A stretch of DNA of 43,319 bases. Origin: Streptomyces verrucosisporus. GTDB lineage: Bacteria > Actinomycetota > Actinomycetes > Streptomycetales > Streptomycetaceae. The notes under the pieces are model-generated. The model worked only from the letters and a program-made list of their open reading frames with translations, did no database searches and was not told where the DNA came from. Position 1 is the first letter of the stretch; each line of letters begins with the position of its first letter. The stretch is from positions 1 to 43,319 of the forward strand of contig NZ_JADEYH010000036.1 of NCBI RefSeq assembly GCF_017114865.1, given 5' to 3'. This document shows, in pieces, positions 16,354 to 24,971 of the stretch. The translations under genes and the position numbers were made by a program.

Positions 16354-17361
16354 TCACAGCCATCCGTTGCGGCGGAAGGCCCGGTACAGGAAGCCGGAGG
16401 AGGCGGCCATCGCGGTCACGGCCAGCGGGTAGCCGAAGTCCCAGCGCAGTTCGGGCATGTGCTCGAAGTTCATTCCGTACAGGCCCGCGACCATGGTGGG
16501 GATCGCGAGGATCGCCGCCCATGCCGAGATGCGGCGCATGTCGTCGTTCTGCCAGGTGCCCACCCTGGCCAGGTGGGCGTCGAGCGCGGAGTTGAGCAGC
16601 TCGTCCAGGGACCGGACCTCGGTGTCGGTACGGTCCAGGTGGTCGGCCACGTCCCGGAAGTAGGGCAGCGCCTCCTGCGGCCACCGTGACCCGGACTCTG
16701 CGGCGAACTCCCGCGCCACCGGGACCAGGGGGCGGACGGCGTCGCGGAACTCCAGGACCTCACGCTTGAGCGAGTAGATCTCCTCGGTGAGGTCGTCTCG
16801 GGACGGGGAGAAGACGCAGCGCTCCAGCCGGGTGAGGTCGGTGCGCACCTTCTCGGCGGCATCGCCGTAGGCGTCCACCACCACGTCCAGGGCGGCGTGC
16901 AGGACCGAGACGGGGCCGAACCGCAGCATCGCCGGGTCGGCGGCCAGCCGGCGGGCGGCCTCGGCGGCCGGATCGGCCGGCCCGTGGCGGACGGTCATCA
17001 CGAAGCGGGGGCCGAGGAAGACCATCACCTCGCCCGTCTCCACCTCTCCCGCCTCAGCGCCCGGCCCCTTCCCGACATACCACAGCGTCCTCAGCGCCAC
17101 CGCGTGCACATCGTCGTACCGCTCGTGCTTGGGGCGCTGGCGCGCGTGGACCGCGTCCTCGGCCGCCAGCGGGTGCAGCCCCAGCTCGGCGGTCAGCTCG
17201 GCCACCTCCCGCCCGGTGGGGGAGTCCAGGCGCACCCAGCCGAACTCCCCCTCGCCCAGATCGCGCAGGTGCTTGAGCACCTTCCGCCCCGCCTCGTCGG
17301 GCCGCTCGCAGCCGACCTGCCGGGCCGTGCCGTCCTCTTCCCGGTAAATCACGCACTCCAT
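16354..17361 (-). CDS. corA: CorA family magnesium/cobalt transporter
   Basis: A 335-residue CorA protein that conducts Mg2+ or Co2+ as a pentamer. It has the long soluble N-terminal domain with a coiled-coil stalk (DDLTEEIYSLKREVLEFRDAVRPL) and two C-terminal membrane helices. The signature GMN is present in YGMNFEHMPE just after the first helix, followed by the expected Met-Pro-Glu loop. ATG 17361 begins only one base after the geosmin-synthase stop, so the two are probably co-transcribed. I see no riboswitch-like leader. Family call is secure; ion preference is not visible. Confidence 0.93.
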   Translation of the reverse strand: MECVIYREEDGTARQVGCERPDEAGRKVLKHLRDLGEGEFGWVRLDSPTGREVAELTAELGLHPLAAEDAVHARQRPKHERYDDVHAVALRTLWYVGKGPGAEAGEVETGEVMVFLGPRFVMTVRHGPADPAAEAARRLAADPAMLRFGPVSVLHAALDVVVDAYGDAAEKVRTDLTRLERCVFSPSRDDLTEEIYSLKREVLEFRDAVRPLVPVAREFAAESGSRWPQEALPYFRDVADHLDRTDTEVRSLDELLNSALDAHLARVGTWQNDDMRRISAWAAILAIPTMVAGLYGMNFEHMPELRWDFGYPLAVTAMAASSGFLYRAFRRNGWL

Positions 17362-17362
17362 G

Positions 17363-19693
17363 TCACACGGATGCTTCGCCTGTCCCGTTCCATGCGTGAC
17401 CGCCCCATGGCTCCGGTACCCGCACCGCCCCGCGGGCGCTGCCGAACGCCGCCGCGATGCGGGCGGCCGAGGTGCCCGGGCCGGTGGGACCGAGAGGGAG
17501 GCGCGGCGGCCCTCCCACCGGACGGCGCAGCTCGGACTCCGTGTAGCGTCGGCATCCCTGGTGCCAGACGAGGATGCCGGCCATCCAGTGCTGGAGCTCC
17601 CGCGCGTAACCGGTGAGCGTGGCGCGGACCTCGGAGTCGAGGGCGAGGTCCTCGAACATCCGGGGCAGCTCGGTGGAGACGACGCGCTCGAACTCGCGCA
17701 TCCGGGAATCGGCCAGATCCCCGACGATCCTCAGGGCCTCGGCCGTGCCGCAGTCGAGGAAGTTCCGTACGACGAACACGCAGTTGTGGATCTCACCCTC
17801 GAACTCGATCTCCTTGCGGTAGGAGAAGAGGTCGTTGAGCAGGCCCGCGTAGTCCCCCGCCGCGTGCTCCATCGCCATGACCGGACGGGCCCGGTAGATC
17901 TCGGCCGGCACCGTCCTGCCGTGGGAGAGCCTGGACAGGCTCATCGTGAACTCCGCGCCGAACGTCTTCCTGCGCATCTCGACATAGTCGACCGGGTCCG
18001 GGACGCGGTGCGCCGCCTGGTTGGCGAGCTCCCACAGCCAGCTGCCGGTCATCTCCTCGATGGTGCCGCGGAAGGCGCGGCGGGCGTCCACCGCCATCGG
18101 GCCCGTCGTGCGGGCCCACAGGTCGGCCAGGCCCCGTTCCAGCGCGTTCGACGGCGCCGGGACGTCACCGGAGTCCACCGGCATGAAGGACGACAGGCGC
18201 GCGGTGCACACCTTGGCGCCCGCCATGTCGCCGGTGCGTCCGAAGACGACCGGGTAGTAGTCGTCGCCGTAGGTGCCCCAGGTGAGCCAGCCCGTGGTCA
18301 GGTCCAGTTGCGCGGGCGAGGCGTCGGGGTGGATCCCGGCCGAGCAGAGGGCGAAATCGAAGGCCCGCAGGCTGTGCTCGTCCCAGATGCCGGAGAAGGG
18401 GACACCCGGCACCGCGTCCAGCATCCCCATCCGGTGCGCCCAGTCCACGACGTTCTCGCGGGAGGCGTCCAGGTGCGGGCTGAGCCGGGTGGTGTACGGC
18501 ATGCGCAGCTTCGGGAGGCACACCGGCCCGACCCTCTCGTACGGGGGGTGCGCATGGCTCCTGAGCCTGGTCGGCAGGGTCGACGCCACCGAGGCCGCGA
18601 TGCGGGCGGCCGAGGTGCCCGGGCCGGTGGGACCGAGGGGGAGGCCCGCCCCGCCCGGCAGGGGGGCGCCGCGCCCACCGGCCGGGCCGTCGTTCATGTA
18701 GCGACTGGAGCGCATGTGCCACTCGTGGCCGCCGGCCTGCCAGTCCTGGAGGCCCTTGGCGTACGCGAGCACGTCGGCGCAGGACGTGTGGTCCAGGCCG
18801 TGTTCGGCGAACAGCGGCGGCAGTTCGGTGAGAACCGTGTGCTCGAACTGGTGGAGCCGGGAGGTGATCAGGTCGTTGACGGCGTCGGCGGCCTGCTGGG
18901 TGCCGACGCCGAGGAACGTCTCGAAGACCAGGACGCCGTTGGAGAGTTCGCCCTCCTCCTCGACCTCACGCTGGTAGGAGAAGAGGTCGTTGCGCAAGTG
19001 CACCGCGTCCGAGAAGGCGTCCCTGAGCACCCGGAGCGGGCGGCTCTCCGCGACCGCCCCGGGCACCTCGGCTCCCGCCGCGAACTCCACCAGACCCGCC
19101 GACCAGGGAGCGCCGCCGACCTTGCGGCGCATCTCGATGTACTCCAGGGGGTTGGCGATCCGCCCCTCGCTGATGTTGGCCAGCTCCCACATGCTCTCCT
19201 CGAGCAGATGGCGGGTGGCCTGCGCGAACCGGTGGCGCCAGCCGTCCGACATGGCCGGGACCGTACGGGTCCACAGGTCGGCCAGGCCCCGCTCCACCGC
19301 GTTCTCCGGCGTGCCGGGGGCGTCGGCGCCCCGGGCCGTTCCGCCGGGGTCGGCCGGCATGAAGGCCCGCAGCCTCTCCAGGTACTCGCCGGCACCCGCG
19401 ATGTCCCGGTCGCGTTTGAATCTCTCCAGGAAGTGGTCGTCGAAGAAGAACACCCACACGTACCAGTCGGTCACCGTGGCCAGCCGGTCGGCGGACGCGT
19501 CCGGGTGGGTGTAGGCGCACAGCAGGGCGTAGTCGTGGGAGTCGTAGTCGTCCTCGTCCCAGATCCCGGAGCCCTCGATCATCCCCATCCGCCGGGCCCA
19601 CTGCTTGGAGTGCGCCCTGGCCGGCTCCAGGTGGGGGTTCAGCCGCGCCGGATACGGCTCGTAGAAGTCCGGCAGTTCGAAGGGCCGCGACAC
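17363..19693 (-). CDS. geoA: Bifunctional geosmin synthase (germacradienol/geosmin synthase)
   Basis: A 776-residue two-domain class I terpene synthase that turns farnesyl diphosphate into geosmin. The N-terminal domain (germacradienol formation) starts PFELPDFYEPYPARLNPHL and has the Asp motif D85DHFLE and the NSE motif N235DLFSYQREVEEE. The C-terminal domain (conversion to geosmin) has D477DYY and N620DLFSYRKEIEFEGE. It is about 50 residues longer than well-known homologues. Each domain ends with the same 17-residue segment LPLGPTGPGTSAARIAA (351-367 and 732-748), encoded by near-identical DNA. GTG 19693 gives the standard N terminus with AGGAG upstream. The gene lies 37 bases after eshA and one base before corA. 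Confidence 0.95.
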   Translation of the reverse strand: MSRPFELPDFYEPYPARLNPHLEPARAHSKQWARRMGMIEGSGIWDEDDYDSHDYALLCAYTHPDASADRLATVTDWYVWVFFFDDHFLERFKRDRDIAGAGEYLERLRAFMPADPGGTARGADAPGTPENAVERGLADLWTRTVPAMSDGWRHRFAQATRHLLEESMWELANISEGRIANPLEYIEMRRKVGGAPWSAGLVEFAAGAEVPGAVAESRPLRVLRDAFSDAVHLRNDLFSYQREVEEEGELSNGVLVFETFLGVGTQQAADAVNDLITSRLHQFEHTVLTELPPLFAEHGLDHTSCADVLAYAKGLQDWQAGGHEWHMRSSRYMNDGPAGGRGAPLPGGAGLPLGPTGPGTSAARIAASVASTLPTRLRSHAHPPYERVGPVCLPKLRMPYTTRLSPHLDASRENVVDWAHRMGMLDAVPGVPFSGIWDEHSLRAFDFALCSAGIHPDASPAQLDLTTGWLTWGTYGDDYYPVVFGRTGDMAGAKVCTARLSSFMPVDSGDVPAPSNALERGLADLWARTTGPMAVDARRAFRGTIEEMTGSWLWELANQAAHRVPDPVDYVEMRRKTFGAEFTMSLSRLSHGRTVPAEIYRARPVMAMEHAAGDYAGLLNDLFSYRKEIEFEGEIHNCVFVVRNFLDCGTAEALRIVGDLADSRMREFERVVSTELPRMFEDLALDSEVRATLTGYARELQHWMAGILVWHQGCRRYTESELRRPVGGPPRLPLGPTGPGTSAARIAAAFGSARGAVRVPEPWGGHAWNGTGEASV
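17451..17502 (-). repeat. Direct repeat copy B inside geoA
   Basis: A 52-bp direct repeat with 18594-18645: 44 identical bases, one mismatch (17495 vs 18638), then 7 identical. The copies lie 1143 bases (381 codons) apart and encode the same peptide at the end of each terpene-synthase domain. Confidence 0.9.
18594..18645 (-). repeat. Direct repeat copy A inside geoA
   Basis: Partner of the repeat at 17451-17502. Recombination between the copies would delete 1143 bases in frame and fuse the first domain to the native C-terminal tail. Confidence 0.9.
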
Positions 19694-19730
19694 GCGCGCC
19701 TCACTCTCCTCTTGTCGTCCCGACCGCCCA

Positions 19731-21137
19731 TCACTCCCCTTCGCGGGCGATCTCGACGTTCTCCAGGACGCCGAGCGCGTCGGGCACAAGCACCGCGGCG
19801 GAGTAGTAGGCCGTGACGAGGTAGGAGATGATCGCCTTCTCGTCGATGCCCATGAACCTCACCGACAGGCCGGGCTCGTACTCGTCGGGGATACCGGTCT
19901 GGTGCAGGCCGATGACGCCCTGGTCGTCCTCTCCCGTACGCATGACGATGACGGAGCTGGTGCGCTCCCTGGTGATGGGGATCTTGTTGCACGGCAGGAT
20001 CGGCACGCCCCGCCAGGCCGGGACGTGGTTGCCCATCAGGTCGACGTGGTCGGGGTAGAGGCCGCGGGCGTTCATCTCGCGGCCGATGGCGGCGATGGTG
20101 CGCGGGTGGGCCAGAAGGAATTTCGAGCCACGGCGACGGCTGAGCAGTTCGTCCAGGTCGTCCGGGGTCGGCGGTCCGGAGTGGGTCTGGATCCGCTGGC
20201 TGTACTCGGCATTGTGCAGCAGGCCGAACTCGGGGTTGTTGATCAGCTCGTGCTCCTGGCGCTCGCGCAGGGCCTCGACGGTGAGCCGCAACTGCTGCTC
20301 GGTCTGGTTCATCGGCTTGTTGTAGAGGTCCGCCACGCGGGTGTGGACCCGCAGCACGGTCTGGGCGACGCTGAGTTCGTACTCGCGCGGACGGAGCTCA
20401 TAGTCCACGAACGTGCCGGGCAGTTCGGGCTCTCCGCTGTGGCCGGACGCCACCGCGATCTCGGCCTCGCCCCGTTCGTTCTGCCGCTGCCGGGGAAGGG
20501 CGGCGAACTGCGCGACATGGTCCCGCAGAGCGGGCGAGCTCTCCATGACGGAGGTGAACTCCCGCCGCTGGAGGGCGAGGAGAGTGCCGCCGGTGACGGC
20601 CTTGGCGGTGTACTCCCAGACCGCCTCGCCGTCGAGCAGACTCTGCTCGCCGAAGCGGTCCCCGTCGCCGAGCACGCCCAGACGGGTGGGCTCGCCGTAC
20701 GGGCCGCTGCCGGTCTTCTGCACCTTGCCGTGCGCGATCAGATAGATGTGGTCGGCCGCGCCGCCCTCCTCCGCGAGCACCTCGCCCGCCTCGAAGTCGC
20801 GCTGGACGAAGCGGTTGGCCAGGGCCGTCAGCACGCCCACGTCCTCGAAGCCGCGCAGTACCGCGAGTTCGCCCAGCTCCCGCGGGATGACCTGGACGCG
20901 TGAGCCGGTCTTCACGAACTCGATCCGGCCGTCACCGACCGTGTAGGTCAGACGGCGGTTGACACGGTAGACACCGCCCTCGGTCTGCACCCAGGGGAGC
21001 ACCTTGAGCAGCCAGCGTGAGGTGATGCCCTGCATCTGGGGTACGGACTTGGTGGTGGTGGCGAGGTTCCGCGCGGCGGCGGTGCCGAGGCTGAGGCTCT
21101 GGTCCTGCTGCGCTTCACCGGCTGCTTCTACCGACAT
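19731..21137 (-). CDS. eshA: EshA / family 2B encapsulin shell protein with cNMP-binding domain
   Basis: A 468-residue protein of the EshA type, now classed as family 2B encapsulin: an HK97-fold shell protein carrying a cyclic-nucleotide-binding domain. The N-terminal arm (1-90) includes MQGITSRWLLKVLPWVQTEGG. The cNMP-like domain spans about 95-205 (AGEVLAEEGGAADHIYLIAHGKV, then GDRFGEQSLLDG). The shell part follows, from about residue 255 to the C terminus (ending LGVLENVEIAREGE). The phosphate-binding cassette reads FGEQSLL...WEYTAKA and lacks the canonical Arg. ATG 21137 has GAAGGAG 9 bases upstream. In many Streptomyces such a gene precedes 2-methylisoborneol synthase, its cargo; here it precedes geosmin synthase by 37 bases. 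Confidence 0.88.
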   Translation of the reverse strand: MSVEAAGEAQQDQSLSLGTAAARNLATTTKSVPQMQGITSRWLLKVLPWVQTEGGVYRVNRRLTYTVGDGRIEFVKTGSRVQVIPRELGELAVLRGFEDVGVLTALANRFVQRDFEAGEVLAEEGGAADHIYLIAHGKVQKTGSGPYGEPTRLGVLGDGDRFGEQSLLDGEAVWEYTAKAVTGGTLLALQRREFTSVMESSPALRDHVAQFAALPRQRQNERGEAEIAVASGHSGEPELPGTFVDYELRPREYELSVAQTVLRVHTRVADLYNKPMNQTEQQLRLTVEALRERQEHELINNPEFGLLHNAEYSQRIQTHSGPPTPDDLDELLSRRRGSKFLLAHPRTIAAIGREMNARGLYPDHVDLMGNHVPAWRGVPILPCNKIPITRERTSSVIVMRTGEDDQGVIGLHQTGIPDEYEPGLSVRFMGIDEKAIISYLVTAYYSAAVLVPDALGVLENVEIAREGE

Positions 21138-21443
21138 CGGCCGTGTCTCCTTCGGGTGGACGTGCGCGGGTGGGACATACGGCGAGGGCCCGGCTCCGGG
21201 CGTGGGGTCCTCGGCGGTCGAGCAGCACGCTAGGCGGGCGCCGCGGGCGAGGGCCATGGTGATCCAATTCTTCTCACACCATCGGGTGCTCTTGATCGTC
21301 AGATGTTTATCGATCTTGGCTCCGAGGCAGCGGTCTCGCTTCAGCCAGGCTCCCGGCCCGTTCCCGGGGCCCTACGCCACGACAGGCGGTACACCACCGG
21401 TCTTCGTGCGCCCGGACGGGGACCGGGGTCGGGGCCGCGCGCG
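21138..21443 (-). promoter_or_regulatory. Upstream region of eshA-geoA
   Basis: About 306 bases without a gene. A patch at 21255-21320 is clearly AT-richer than its surroundings and is the likely promoter zone. It holds an imperfect inverted repeat with 6-bp arms, ATGGTG (21256-21261) and CACCAT (21277-21282), a possible operator. No clear -10/-35 pair was found. Confidence 0.4.
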
Positions 21444-22349
21444 CTAAGCGCTCCGGCCGCTTCCGGGCGTTCCGGGGCCGGACGTGTCCGCCGTCTCCCC
21501 CGCCGGCGCCGGCAGCCCCATCGGGTTGGGGAACCGCAGCGCCGCGGCGCTCGCGCGGGCCATGGGGCCGAGCAGCCGGCGCAGCCGGTCCCCCGTCGCC
21601 TCGTCCAGTCCCTGCCAGGGACGTGCGGCGGCACGGTCGGTCGCCTCCTCGACGGCACGGTGGACCAGCCGGCCCTCGGGTGTCGCCCTGCCGCCGGGCC
21701 CCAGCAGGCCGCGGGCGGCCAGCCGCCGTTCCGCGGCCCGCCACTCTTCGTCGCTCCAGCCCCGGTGGGGCTGGAGTTCGCCGCGGGGAAGGTCGATGCC
21801 CGCCCGCAGGACGAGGGTCTCGCAGCCGTCGAATCCCGCGGCGACCAGGGCCGCGACATGGCCGTCGCCTCGGTGTTCGCGCAGTACGGTCGCCGCGTGC
21901 CACAGGCGCTCCACCGGGTCCGGAGGAACGGGCAGCGCCCGGTTGGCCGCGGCCAGCACTCGCCCGGCGCAGTCCAGCTCCCGGAGCACGGGCAGCAGGA
22001 GACCGGCCGCCTCCTCCACCTCGCGGCCGTACCCGGACAGCAGGCGCCGCAGCGCCGCGCCCGCCCCGGTGCGCCGCGCGTCGAGGGCCCGCTCGGGCGT
22101 CACCGCCGCCCAGAGGCCGGGCAGGGCCCGGGCGACCATGGCCGGGGAGAAGCCGAAGAACGCGGCCGTGACCGGTTCCGGTCCGGTCTCCCCCAGCGGC
22201 GCGGCGCGCCCGGCGAAGTAACCGCGCCAGAAGCCGCGCAGCCCCGCGTCCTCGAACGCCTCCCGGGCCTCCGGCGCGAAGTAGGTCACCGCGTGGAGCG
22301 GTTCGAGCAGGGCCCACAGCTCGCGTGCGGTGTGCGACGGGTCCTCCAC
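21444..22349 (-). CDS. SCO6745-family helix-turn-helix-like protein
   Basis: A 301-residue all-helical protein of the actinobacterial SCO6745 family. Typical stretches are TARELWALLEPLHAVTYFAPEAREAF, GLRGFWRGYFAGRAAPLG and AAFFGFSPAMVARALPGLW near the N terminus, and a wHTH-like part GWSDEEWRAAERRLAARGLL near residue 200. Function is not known; regulation or binding of a small molecule are both possible. GTG 22349 is chosen because GGAGGAG lies just upstream. It ends 307 bases before the eshA start on the same strand and may be a separate unit. Confidence 0.82.
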   Translation of the reverse strand: MEDPSHTARELWALLEPLHAVTYFAPEAREAFEDAGLRGFWRGYFAGRAAPLGETGPEPVTAAFFGFSPAMVARALPGLWAAVTPERALDARRTGAGAALRRLLSGYGREVEEAAGLLLPVLRELDCAGRVLAAANRALPVPPDPVERLWHAATVLREHRGDGHVAALVAAGFDGCETLVLRAGIDLPRGELQPHRGWSDEEWRAAERRLAARGLLGPGGRATPEGRLVHRAVEEATDRAAARPWQGLDEATGDRLRRLLGPMARASAAALRFPNPMGLPAPAGETADTSGPGTPGSGRSA

Positions 22350-22832
22350 ATCCTCTCCTCCTCCCCTTCTCCTCGACGGCTCACCGGCTGTCCCTTCCCG
22401 CCCGGCGGACGGTTCACCCGTTACCGGAGTGTCCCGTTCCGCCTTGTCCGGCGGGGATCCTGAGCCGATGTCACGGTTGCCCGCCATGGGCACCGCGCCT
22501 CCGGAAGAACGACCGCACTCGCGTGATCGAACGTCTGGTCAGGTCACGTGATCGTGGCTACGCTCCTGCGTGGTCACCGGCTCCCCGGCGACCGCGGCGG
22601 CCCTGTGTCCTGCTCGGGCGCCGCACCCGAGCACGTACCCGAACACCTGAACACCTGCGAGGAAGAGGAATCGGCGGGCGACCGACCGTCCCCGGTTCAA
22701 CGCGCGTCGACCGGCGTCGTCACCCGACGGTCCGGTCGGCCGGACCGTCCCCCGGCCGGACCCCACCGGTCCGCCGCGGGAGTTCGATCAGCGACTCGTG
22801 CCGGCTTCGATCGCCGGCGCCCGGGAGGCTGT
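22350..22832. other. Gene-poor divergent region left of the encapsulin-type cluster
   Basis: About 480 bases between divergent genes, likely with promoters for both. It has a 10-bp hairpin at 22726-22749 and two abutting copies of GAACACCT at 22641-22656. Open frames cross it in several phases but none has a ribosome-binding site and coding character together. Confidence 0.55.
22726..22749 (+). other. Short hairpin upstream of the HExxH gene
   Basis: Perfect 10-bp stem (22726-22735 with 22740-22749) and a 4-base TCGG loop, about 85 bases before the GTG at 22833. It could be an attenuator or an operator in the leader. Confidence 0.35.
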
Positions 22833-23993
22833 GTGAGGCACGACAGCGGCAGGAACGGAAAGAGCGGCGGGGATGTCCCGGAGGACGGGATGGAGGCGGT
22901 GTTCACGGAAGTGGACGCGATCCGCCGGGAGTTTCCGGACCGCTCGTCGTTCCGCGAGAGGGACACGCTCAAGATCCTGGCCGAACGGATCGAGGGATCC
23001 CCGGAACTGTCCCGCAGACCCGTGGTGCGGGCCTTCCTGGAGGACATCGGCTCCTTCGCCCCCGGCGACCGGCTGGACGCCGTCAAGGGGCACATCAACG
23101 GCCGCCGCGACAACCACGTCTTCTCCCTCTTCGACGCCTCCTACTTCCCGAAGCTGTCGCTGGACTACCTCACCTACGAGGAACTGCCCGCCGATCCCCA
23201 CCTGGCCGAGCGCTACGCCAGTCCGACGGCCCCGGTCGTCATCACCGGGCGGTCGCAGGGCTTCACCTCGCGCGTGGTGGTGGCGCTCTTCCCCGAGAAC
23301 CACATCGACGGCCTCCAGCGGCCGGACGACCTGATCTTCTACTTCATCGACAAGTTCGTCGAACGGCACAACCGCATCACCCGGAAGATGATCGGCGCGG
23401 TGATGGCCGAGGACAGCTTCCCGCGCATCCAGGGCGCGCCGGACGAGCGGATACGGCAGGCCTCGTCCTGGTGGGTGCGACTGCACGAATACCACCACCG
23501 GCAGGGCGACATGCCCATCCCCGAGTTCCTGTCGGCCAAGAAGTACAAGCCGCTGGCGGGTCTGGAGGAGCTGCGCGTGGACGTCTCCGCCATGCTGGCC
23601 CTGCTGAACGACCGCGCGCTGCCGCGCGAGGAGGCGCACACCGCCTACGAGTACATCCTGGCGGAGCGGCTGCTGCGCTACGCCGTGGAGGGCATCCCGC
23701 GCCCCAACTACGACGCCGTGGCGTCCCAGCTGCTCTTCGGCTATCTGAGCGAGCACGGAGGCATCCGTGTCAGGGACGGGGTGATCGGGCTCGGCGCGGC
23801 GGTCCCCACGGTCCTGGCCGAGTTCCTCGGCGAGATCCAGCGCATCGAGGCCGCGATCCACCGGGAGCCGGTGGAGGCCGTCCGGGGGCGGCTGCTGGAG
23901 TTCACCAACCGGTACACCGACTACGACCCGGTGGCCCGGGACTACCGGTACGTGCCGTTCTTCGCCGAGGTCAAGGAGCGGCTGGGCGTCTAG
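22833..23993 (+). CDS. Putative HExxH metalloprotein (DUF6421-like)
   Basis: A 386-residue protein resembling, from memory, the Streptomyces DUF6421 family. It carries an HExxH motif, H218-E-Y-H-H222, followed 24 residues later by EELRVD (246-251). This spacing and the second motif recall zinc peptidases of the dipeptidyl-peptidase III (M49) type, whose second motif is EECRAD. The motif is seen; a zinc hydrolase function is inferred. The N-terminal part includes a conserved-looking HINGRRDNHVFSLFDASYF (87-105). No signal peptide, so it is cytoplasmic. GTG 22833 has GGGAGG 4 bases upstream. It is the first plus-strand gene of the cluster and precedes the oxidase-like gene by 139 bases. Confidence 0.7.
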   Translation: MRHDSGRNGKSGGDVPEDGMEAVFTEVDAIRREFPDRSSFRERDTLKILAERIEGSPELSRRPVVRAFLEDIGSFAPGDRLDAVKGHINGRRDNHVFSLFDASYFPKLSLDYLTYEELPADPHLAERYASPTAPVVITGRSQGFTSRVVVALFPENHIDGLQRPDDLIFYFIDKFVERHNRITRKMIGAVMAEDSFPRIQGAPDERIRQASSWWVRLHEYHHRQGDMPIPEFLSAKKYKPLAGLEELRVDVSAMLALLNDRALPREEAHTAYEYILAERLLRYAVEGIPRPNYDAVASQLLFGYLSEHGGIRVRDGVIGLGAAVPTVLAEFLGEIQRIEAAIHREPVEAVRGRLLEFTNRYTDYDPVARDYRYVPFFAEVKERLGV

Positions 23994-24132
23994 GCCGCTC
24001 CCGTCACCGGCCCCCGTACCCGGCCCGGCGGGGCCCTGCGGCGGGGCCCTGCGCCGTCCGTGTCCGAACGCCCCCTCCCGTGCACCACCCGTACCCCTGC
24101 GCACACCACCCGTCGGACCCCCTGGAGTGATC

Positions 24133-24951
24133 GTGACCACTGCCCCGGAGTTCTCGCCCGCCGACCGCGACACCCTCGACGAACGGATCGAGGAGGAGCT
24201 CGACAAGGCGCGCCTGCGGCGCGCGGACAACGGCTTCTTCGGCACGGCGCGGAGCGTCGAGGCCGTCAGCCCGCAGGCCGGACTCGCCGTCGCCGAGTGG
24301 TGGCGCGCGATGACCAAGGGATTCATGTTCACCACCCTGGCCGGGCTGGGTGTGATGGCCCGCTCCTTCGCCGGCGAGAACCCCTCCCGCGAGGTCCTGG
24401 GCGCCTTCCAGACGGTGTACCAGGTCATCGGCGACGACCTGGACAACGCCGCCCCGGAGTTCCGGGCAGTGGCGCCGCGCGGACCGGCCGGCATCCACTA
24501 CGTGTGGTGGGAGGACACCGTCATCGCCCCGCTGCTGCCGCACGTGTCCGAGGAGGAGCGGCGGGCCGCCGCCGAACTCCCCGCCCCCGTGAAGGACCTG
24601 CTGGAGAACATGGACCGCCTGGCGGTCTCGCCGCTGGGAGCGGCGGTACAACTGCGGGTCGTGGAGACCATCGCCCTTGACATCGCGGTGGGCTTCCGCC
24701 GCATGTACGCCAAGGTCCTGGCCGGCGGCGAGCAGATCTTCACCGACAAGGAGCAGTTCGCCTGGATCGACGCCCACATCAAGGCGGAGACCGTCCACGC
24801 CCAGCAGGTCAGCGACGACGAGACCGGTATGACGAGCCTGGTCGACGACGGCGCGCGGGCGGCCGAGTTCGTGGAGCTGGTCACCGAGTACGCGGGCAAC
24901 TGGTCCCGCGCGCTGGAGTGCTTCGGGGACCGCCTGGCCCGGCGGGCCTGA
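24133..24951 (+). CDS. Probable haem-oxygenase-like diiron oxidase/oxygenase
   Basis: A 272-residue all-helical protein. Candidate metal ligands follow the HDO pattern: an acidic residue near D101-D104, H122, E178 in VVETIALDIA, and H215-x3-E219-x2-H222 (HIKAETVH). The H-x3-D/E-x2-H arrangement matches CADD and BesC-type enzymes, which use O2 to cleave or rearrange amino or fatty acids. I cannot name the exact family; DUF6202 is possible. GTG 24133 has GGAG 5 bases upstream; another GTG at 24127 lacks one. A 44-base perfect palindrome follows the stop by 20 bases. In context it is a likely tailoring enzyme of the cluster. Confidence 0.7.
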   Translation: MTTAPEFSPADRDTLDERIEEELDKARLRRADNGFFGTARSVEAVSPQAGLAVAEWWRAMTKGFMFTTLAGLGVMARSFAGENPSREVLGAFQTVYQVIGDDLDNAAPEFRAVAPRGPAGIHYVWWEDTVIAPLLPHVSEEERRAAAELPAPVKDLLENMDRLAVSPLGAAVQLRVVETIALDIAVGFRRMYAKVLAGGEQIFTDKEQFAWIDAHIKAETVHAQQVSDDETGMTSLVDDGARAAEFVELVTEYAGNWSRALECFGDRLARRA

Positions 24952-24971
24952 GCGCTCCGGAGAAAGACAGC

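Noticed and set aside
17360..19816. 818-codon open frame antisense to geosmin synthase
   Set aside because: It mirrors the geoA codons in a very GC-rich gene, has no family resemblance and no ribosome-binding site. The minus-strand protein has all terpene-synthase motifs.
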